Below, piece after piece: positions 10,075 to 12,834 of a stretch of DNA of 12,834 bases. The DNA comes from Pseudomonadota bacterium. Lineage in GTDB: Bacteria > Pseudomonadota > Gammaproteobacteria > Xanthomonadales > Xanthomonadaceae. Position 1 is the stretch's first letter; each line of letters begins with the position of its first letter. The stretch lies in NCBI GenBank assembly GCA_023395465.1, contig JAEWZE010000164.1, positions 1 to 12,834 of the forward strand, given 5' to 3'. The position numbers and the translations under genes are program-made. The notes under the pieces are model-generated. The model saw nothing but the letters and a program-made list of their open reading frames with translations. It was not told the origin of the DNA and searched no databases.

Positions 10075-12834
10075 TCAGTCCACCAGCCCGTGGCTTCGCC
10101 ACGCATGGCCGATCACCGCGCGCGCCGCCTGCAGCGGCGCATCGAGCGGCACGATGCGCGCGCGCCGGTCGAGCGTGCAGTCCAGGCCGGTGGCAACCAG
10201 CAGGGCGTGCGCCTCGCCCAGCGCCTGCGCGGCCTCGGCGTCGAGCACGCCCGCCCGCGCCAGCACCTCGACCAGCAGCGGGGTCGCGCGCGGGAGCAGC
10301 AGTTCGGGGCGCGCCACGGCCTCGCGCAGCACCAGGTACTGCAGCAGGAACTCCAGGTCGACCAGGCCGCCCTCGCCCTGCTTGAGGTCGAACAGGCCCT
10401 CGCCGCCGCGGTCGAGTTCGGCGCGCATGCGCGCGCGCATCGACACCACGTCCGCGCGCAGCGTGTCCTGCGCGCGCTCGCGACCGAGGGTGGCCGACCT
10501 GATGCTGTCGAAGGCCGCGGCAAGTTCCGGATCGCCGGCCACGCAGCGCGCGCGCACCAGCGCCTGGTGTTCCCAGGTCCAGGCGCGTTCGCGCTGGTAG
10601 TCGCCATAGCTGGCCAGCGACGACACGAGCAGGCCCTTTCCGCCATCGGGACGCAGCCGCACGTCGATGTCGTACAGGCGCCCGGCGCCGGTCACCGCGC
10701 CCAGCAGGGCCACGATCTTCTGCGCCAGGCGCGCGAACCAGCGCGGCGCGTCGAGCGGGCGCGGCCCGTCGGACTGCGCGTCCAGCGGCGCGTCGTACAG
10801 GAACACCAGGTCGAGGTCGGAGCCAAATCCCAGTTCCTCGCCGCCGAGGCTGCCGTAGCCGAGTACCGCGAAGCCCGCGCCGGCGATCGCGCCATGCGCG
10901 GCGTGTAGCTCGCGCCGCGCCAGCGCCAGCACGGCCTGCACGATCGCATCGGCCAGCCAGGCCAGCTGGCGCGTACTGTCCTGCGCCGGCTGGCGCCGGT
11001 CGAGGGTGGCCAGCGCGATGCGGAAGCTGAGCTGCTGGCGGATCTCGTTGAGCGCGAACAGCGCGGTTTCGGTGTCGTCGGCATCGACCCCGGCGCAGGC
11101 CGCCTCGAACAGTTCGCGCGTGGGCAGCGGACCTTCGGCGCGGGCGTCGAGCAGTTCGTCGAGCAGCAGCGGGTGCGCGGCCAGCCGCTCGGCCAGCAGC
11201 GCGCTGCGGGTGACCAGGTCGACCAGCCGCGCCAGCGCCGGCGGGTGTTCGTCGAGCAGGGCCAGGTAGCTCGATCGCCGCAGGATGTTGTGCAGCAGCG
11301 CCAGCAGCCGCCGGATCGCCTGCAGGGGACGGTCGGCGGGCGCCGAGGCCTGCAGCAGCACCGGCATCACCCGGTCCAGCCGCGCCCGGGTGGCGTCGGA
11401 CAGTTCGCGCACGCTGGGCGAGCGGGCGAAATCGCGCAGCGCCGCGTCCACGCTGCCGGCATCGCCGAACCCGGCGGCCGCCAGCGCATCGGCGCTGCTG
11501 CCGTCGGGAAGCGCGCGCCAGTAGGCGGCGATGTCGTGGGCCACGGCGGGCTGCTGCCCCCGCTGCGACAGCAACGCGTCGAATTCCTGGGCGACATCGT
11601 CGCGATGCCGGCGGATCTCCGGCTCGAGCGTCTGCCAGTGCGCGTGCCCGAGCCCGCGCGCGATCCGGTCGCGGTCGACATCGGTCGCGGGCAGCACGTG
11701 CGTCTGCGCGTCGCGCAGCATCTGCAGCCGGTTCTCCAGCCGGCGCAGGAAGCGGTAGTCGCCCGCCAGCGCCTCGGCGGTGTCGGCGCCGATCTGGCCG
11801 GCTTCGCACAGCGCGGCCAGGGCGGGCAGCAGCTGCGGCTGCTGCAGCGCGGGTTCGCGACCGCCGCGGATCAGCTGCAGGGCCTGGGCGAGGAACTCGA
11901 TTTCGCGTATGCCGCCCGGTCCGCGCTTGACGTCGTCGGCCAGCTCCTGGCGCGCGACCTCGGCGGCGATCATCGCCTTCATCTGGCGCAGACCGTCGAG
12001 CGCGCCGAAGTCGAGGTAGCGTCGATAGACGAAGGGGCGCAGCGCTGCCAGGAAGCGCTGCCCCGCCTCCACGTCGCCGGCGACCGGGCGCGCCTTCTGC
12101 CAAGCGTAGCGTTCCCAGTCGCGGCCTTCGCGCTGGAAGTACAGCTCCATCGCGGCAAAGCTCATCGCCACGCGCCCGGCATTGCCGAAGGGGCGCAGGC
12201 GCAGGTCGACCCGGTGGCAGAAGCCGTCGACGGTCGTCTCGTCGAGCAGCCGCGCCAGCTGCTGCCCCAGTCGCGCGAAATAGTCCTCGGCGGCCAGCAT
12301 GCGCGTCCCGTCGCTTTCGCCGCCGTGCTCGTAGGCATAGACCAGGTCGATGTCGGAACTGAAGTTGAGCTCGCCGCCGCCGAGCTTGCCCATGCCGAAC
12401 ACGACCAGCCGCACCGGCTGGCCCTCGCCATCGCGCACCACGCCATGGCGGCGGGCGAAGTCCTGTTCCAGCGCGTCGAGTGCGATGCGCAGGCACGCTT
12501 CGGCCAGTCGCGTGGTGCCGGCGAGCGTGGCATCGACATCGTCGATTCCGAGCACGTCGCGCCAGACCAGGCGGGTCGACTCGGCGCGTCGATACTGGCG
12601 CAGCAGGCGCGGCCAGTCGTCGCGACGGTCCGGGTCGAGCGCCGGCGGCGCAATCGCCGTCGCGCCGTCGTCGAGCGCCAGCTGCGCGAGCAGGGCCGGC
12701 TGCTGCACCAGCACGTCGATGGCGAAGTCGCTGGCGATCGCCACCTGCCGCAGCCGTTCGTACAGCGGTCCCTCGCCGGCCAGCGTGGGGAAGCGCGCAA
12801 GTGCGCGATCGGCGATCGCCTCGGACTGGGAGCG
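10075..12834 (-). CDS. glnE: Glutamine synthetase adenylyltransferase / adenylyl-removing enzyme, 5' end cut by window edge
   Basis: GlnE is a bifunctional enzyme that adenylylates glutamine synthetase when glutamine is plentiful and de-adenylylates it when nitrogen is short, directed by PII. 919 residues are visible and the frame stays open to the right edge, so only a short N-terminus is missing (E. coli GlnE is about 946 aa). Visible residue numbers: the adenylyl-removing nucleotidyltransferase domain has GMGKLGGGELN and the metal-binding pair D161-x-D163 (SSDIDL), then RVDLRLRPFG. A GlnD-like helical domain follows (RGPGGIREIEF, about 300). The adenylyl-transferase domain has GYGSLGGEELG with D673-x-D675 (GSDLDL), then DIDVRLRPDGGKG (about 720). 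A second helical domain follows (QGEGGLVDLEF, about 815). Both active sites appear intact. The next gene on the strand is a carboxylesterase, 252 bases downstream, with no functional link apparent. Confidence 0.97.
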   Translation of the reverse strand, partial: RSQSEAIADRALARFPTLAGEGPLYERLRQVAIASDFAIDVLVQQPALLAQLALDDGATAIAPPALDPDRRDDWPRLLRQYRRAESTRLVWRDVLGIDDVDATLAGTTRLAEACLRIALDALEQDFARRHGVVRDGEGQPVRLVVFGMGKLGGGELNFSSDIDLVYAYEHGGESDGTRMLAAEDYFARLGQQLARLLDETTVDGFCHRVDLRLRPFGNAGRVAMSFAAMELYFQREGRDWERYAWQKARPVAGDVEAGQRFLAALRPFVYRRYLDFGALDGLRQMKAMIAAEVARQELADDVKRGPGGIREIEFLAQALQLIRGGREPALQQPQLLPALAALCEAGQIGADTAEALAGDYRFLRRLENRLQMLRDAQTHVLPATDVDRDRIARGLGHAHWQTLEPEIRRHRDDVAQEFDALLSQRGQQPAVAHDIAAYWRALPDGSSADALAAAGFGDAGSVDAALRDFARSPSVRELSDATRARLDRVMPVLLQASAPADRPLQAIRRLLALLHNILRRSSYLALLDEHPPALARLVDLVTRSALLAERLAAHPLLLDELLDARAEGPLPTRELFEAACAGVDADDTETALFALNEIRQQLSFRIALATLDRRQPAQDSTRQLAWLADAIVQAVLALARRELHAAHGAIAGAGFAVLGYGSLGGEELGFGSDLDLVFLYDAPLDAQSDGPRPLDAPRWFARLAQKIVALLGAVTGAGRLYDIDVRLRPDGGKGLLVSSLASYGDYQRERAWTWEHQALVRARCVAGDPELAAAFDSIRSATLGRERAQDTLRADVVSMRARMRAELDRGGEGLFDLKQGEGGLVDLEFLLQYLVLREAVARPELLLPRATPLLVEVLARAGVLDAEAAQALGEAHALLVATGLDCTLDRRARIVPLDAPLQAARAVIGHAWRSHGLVD

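Noticed and set aside
8335..10908. 857-codon plus-strand open frame
   Set aside because: Antisense to algR, the esterase and part of glnE, which all show intact active-site motifs; composition is Arg/His/Ala-rich shadow.
9854..12496. 880-codon minus-strand open frame overlapping glnE
   Set aside because: Same strand but other frame than glnE; extremely Arg/Ala/Gly-rich. The glnE frame has both nucleotidyltransferase signatures.
1..12834. Mobile element, prophage, defence island, CRISPR or RNA genes
   Set aside because: I saw no transposase, integrase, long terminal inverted repeats, regularly spaced repeats, tRNA cloverleaf or composition break. The WYL regulator alone does not make a defence locus.

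Overview
The window is very GC-rich, with strong G/C bias at third codon positions, so long spurious ORFs lie antisense to nearly every gene. Gene content (glnE, an AlgR-like LytTR regulator directly before hemC, paired S9 serine peptidases) and protein similarity point to a gammaproteobacterium of the Xanthomonadaceae, most like the Lysobacter/Luteimonas branch. The family assignment is inferred from remembered family features, not from a search. No rRNA, tRNA, CRISPR array, insertion sequence, integrase or phage gene was seen; this looks like ordinary chromosomal backbone.

Layout, left to right. (1) 1-1943, minus: oligopeptidase B (ptrB), cut by the left window edge, with a signal peptide and its catalytic Ser visible. 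(2) 1999-4116, minus: a prolyl-oligopeptidase-type S9 peptidase, also with a signal peptide; a 9-bp perfect hairpin separates it from ptrB. (3) 4198-4506, minus: a small two-helix membrane protein of unknown function. (4) 4570-5535, minus: a YafY-type HTH/WYL transcriptional regulator. (5) 5627-7390, plus: the only plus-strand gene, an SLC13/DASS anion transporter with two internal TrkA-C (RCK-C) domains, divergent from the WYL regulator. (6) 7394-8302, minus: hemC, ending 3 bases from the transporter stop. (7) 8329-9060, minus: AlgR-like response regulator (GTG start). (8) 9133-9822, minus: a YpfH/acyl-protein-thioesterase-like carboxylesterase. (9) 10075-12834, minus: glnE, cut at its 5' end by the right window edge.

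How the genes relate. The two S9 peptidases have complementary specificity signatures: a Trp/Arg pair for proline, and acidic residues for Arg/Lys. Both carry predicted signal peptides, so together they could trim imported or extracellular peptides in the periplasm. The WYL regulator and the transporter share a 91-bp divergent intergenic region. algR-hemC repeats the Pseudomonas arrangement, but no sensor kinase gene (algZ/fimS) is present; an esterase occupies the upstream slot. glnE adjusts glutamine synthetase activity to nitrogen status and appears independent of the rest.

The most useful second-look items are regulatory. hemC and the WYL regulator both have a TATAAT-like hexamer exactly 6 nt before an ATG with no Shine-Dalgarno, suggesting leaderless transcripts. 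The prolyl oligopeptidase has a second ATG at codon 30, just after its signal peptide, with a much better ribosome binding site than the first, suggesting exported and cytosolic forms. I found no convincing novel multi-gene system.
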